This document shows positions 5,384 to 5,652 of a stretch of DNA of 5,652 nt, one piece after another (the first letter of the stretch is position 1; every line of letters begins with the position of its first letter). Both the position numbers and the translations under genes were made by a program. The notes beneath the pieces were generated by a model that saw nothing but the letters and a program-made list of their open reading frames with translations, ran no database searches and was not told the origin of the DNA. This DNA is from Acidilobaceae archaeon. GTDB taxonomy: Archaea; Thermoproteota; Thermoprotei_A; Sulfolobales; Acidilobaceae. The stretch is taken from positions 1 through 5,652 of the forward strand of contig JALWGG010000021.1 in the NCBI GenBank assembly GCA_027013765.1, written 5' to 3'.

Positions 5384-5599
5384 AGCCCTCTTCTTTATTA
5401 CAGCAGGTGTCTCCCCGAACCACAGCGCTGGCCCGATCAGTATCATGAACCATCCTATTATTGCAGCCAACGCTGTGGTATTAAGGGCCTCCTTAGAACC
5501 TATAGCCTTGGCCTGGCCCCCAGCAGCTATCACGTAGAGGAAGAGTAGTAGCCCGATAATGGTTATTACAGCGCCGAGTGCCTGCTTCCCCTCCACCAC
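5375..5599 (-). CDS. Small two-helix membrane protein coupled to cstA; family not recognised
   Basis: A 74-residue protein with two clear hydrophobic helices, about residues 7-27 (ALGAVITIIGLLLFLYVIAAG) and 41-60 (LAAIIGWFMILIGPALWFG). A polar loop of about 13 residues joins them, and the basic end KKRAGR suggests that both termini face the cytoplasm. I do not recognise the family. It begins at GTG 5599 (a second GTG at 5596 is equally possible), with AGGGGGTG at 5605-5612 as binding site. Its stop codon lies within the cstA Shine-Dalgarno sequence, so it is made in step with CstA and may be a small subunit or assembly partner (inference). E. coli cstA and btsT also travel with small-protein genes (ybdD, yjiX), but those encode soluble proteins placed downstream and do not resemble this one. 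The leader bases GGGGTGTCCCC could form a tiny 4-bp hairpin. Confidence 0.75.
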   Translation of the reverse strand: MVEGKQALGAVITIIGLLLFLYVIAAGGQAKAIGSKEALNTTALAAIIGWFMILIGPALWFGETPAVIKKRAGR

Positions 5600-5623
5600 G
5601 GGGACACCCCCTAACGGGTTTAC

Positions 5624-5632
5624 TAATAAATT
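5624..5632 (-). promoter_or_regulatory. Weak TATA-like box upstream of the small protein-cstA pair
   Basis: AATTTATTA on the - strand is the best TATA-like stretch before the 74-residue gene. A transcription start about 25 bases on would fall near 5603, after the good ribosome binding site at 5605-5612, so either the start is closer than usual or the real promoter lies further upstream, beyond the window edge. Confidence 0.3.
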
Positions 5633-5652
5633 GATGGTGTCAATAACAAGGT

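Noticed and set aside
1..5652. tRNA, rRNA, CRISPR repeats, insertion sequence ends
   Set aside because: Read through on both strands by eye; no cloverleaf-like stretch, spaced direct repeats or terminal inverted repeats were seen, and coding genes fill nearly all of the window.

Overview
The window looks like a compact stretch of a hyperthermophilic crenarchaeal chromosome. Desulfurococcales is my best guess, by inference from gene content and codon style; no rRNA or other phylogenetic marker is present to prove it. The signs are a stand-alone tRNA-binding MetRS beta-type protein, a single-domain Get3/ArsA-like ATPase, a small roadblock protein, heavy use of AGG/AGA (Arg), ATA (Ile) and CTA (Leu), GTG and TTG starts, Shine-Dalgarno sequences of the GGTGAT/GGAGGTGA type, and AT-rich TATA boxes. 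No tRNA, rRNA, CRISPR array, insertion sequence or phage gene was seen, and no gap exceeds about 90 bases.

Left part (1-1728). The 3' end of a roadblock/LC7-type gene enters from the left on the + strand. It runs 44 bases into the 3' end of a convergent MetRS-beta/tRNA-binding OB-fold gene on the - strand. An AT-rich, nearly palindromic element at about 597-610 sits between that gene and a divergent + strand pair. The first gene of the pair encodes a nucleotidyltransferase-like protein that seems to have lost its catalytic acid pair. The second, overlapping it by 23 bases behind a strong GGTGAT site, encodes a PD-(D/E)XK (RecB/Holliday-resolvase-like) nuclease with a C-terminal helix-turn-helix.

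Middle (1764-3515). A + strand gene encodes a small putative zinc metallopeptidase (HELLH). Its stop lies 7 bases from the stop of the convergent Get3/ArsA-like ATPase gene. The ATPase gene is the second of a - strand pair: a 103-residue, methionine-rich protein with one hydrophobic segment precedes it, and their stop and start codons overlap by 4 bases. The leader of that first gene holds a 9-bp inverted repeat covering its ribosome binding site.

Right part (3596-5652, - strand). A 74-residue, two-helix membrane protein is followed by a CstA-family transporter (590 residues). The stop codon of the small gene lies inside the Shine-Dalgarno sequence of cstA, so the two are almost certainly made together. 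CstA-family members import pyruvate or peptides in bacteria, so a role in organic carbon or peptide uptake is the simplest inference.

Nothing here is a clear new multi-gene defence system. The most interesting leads are two small, unrecognised membrane proteins, each translationally coupled to a well-known partner (Get3-like ATPase; CstA), and the dead-looking nucleotidyltransferase paired with a nuclease.
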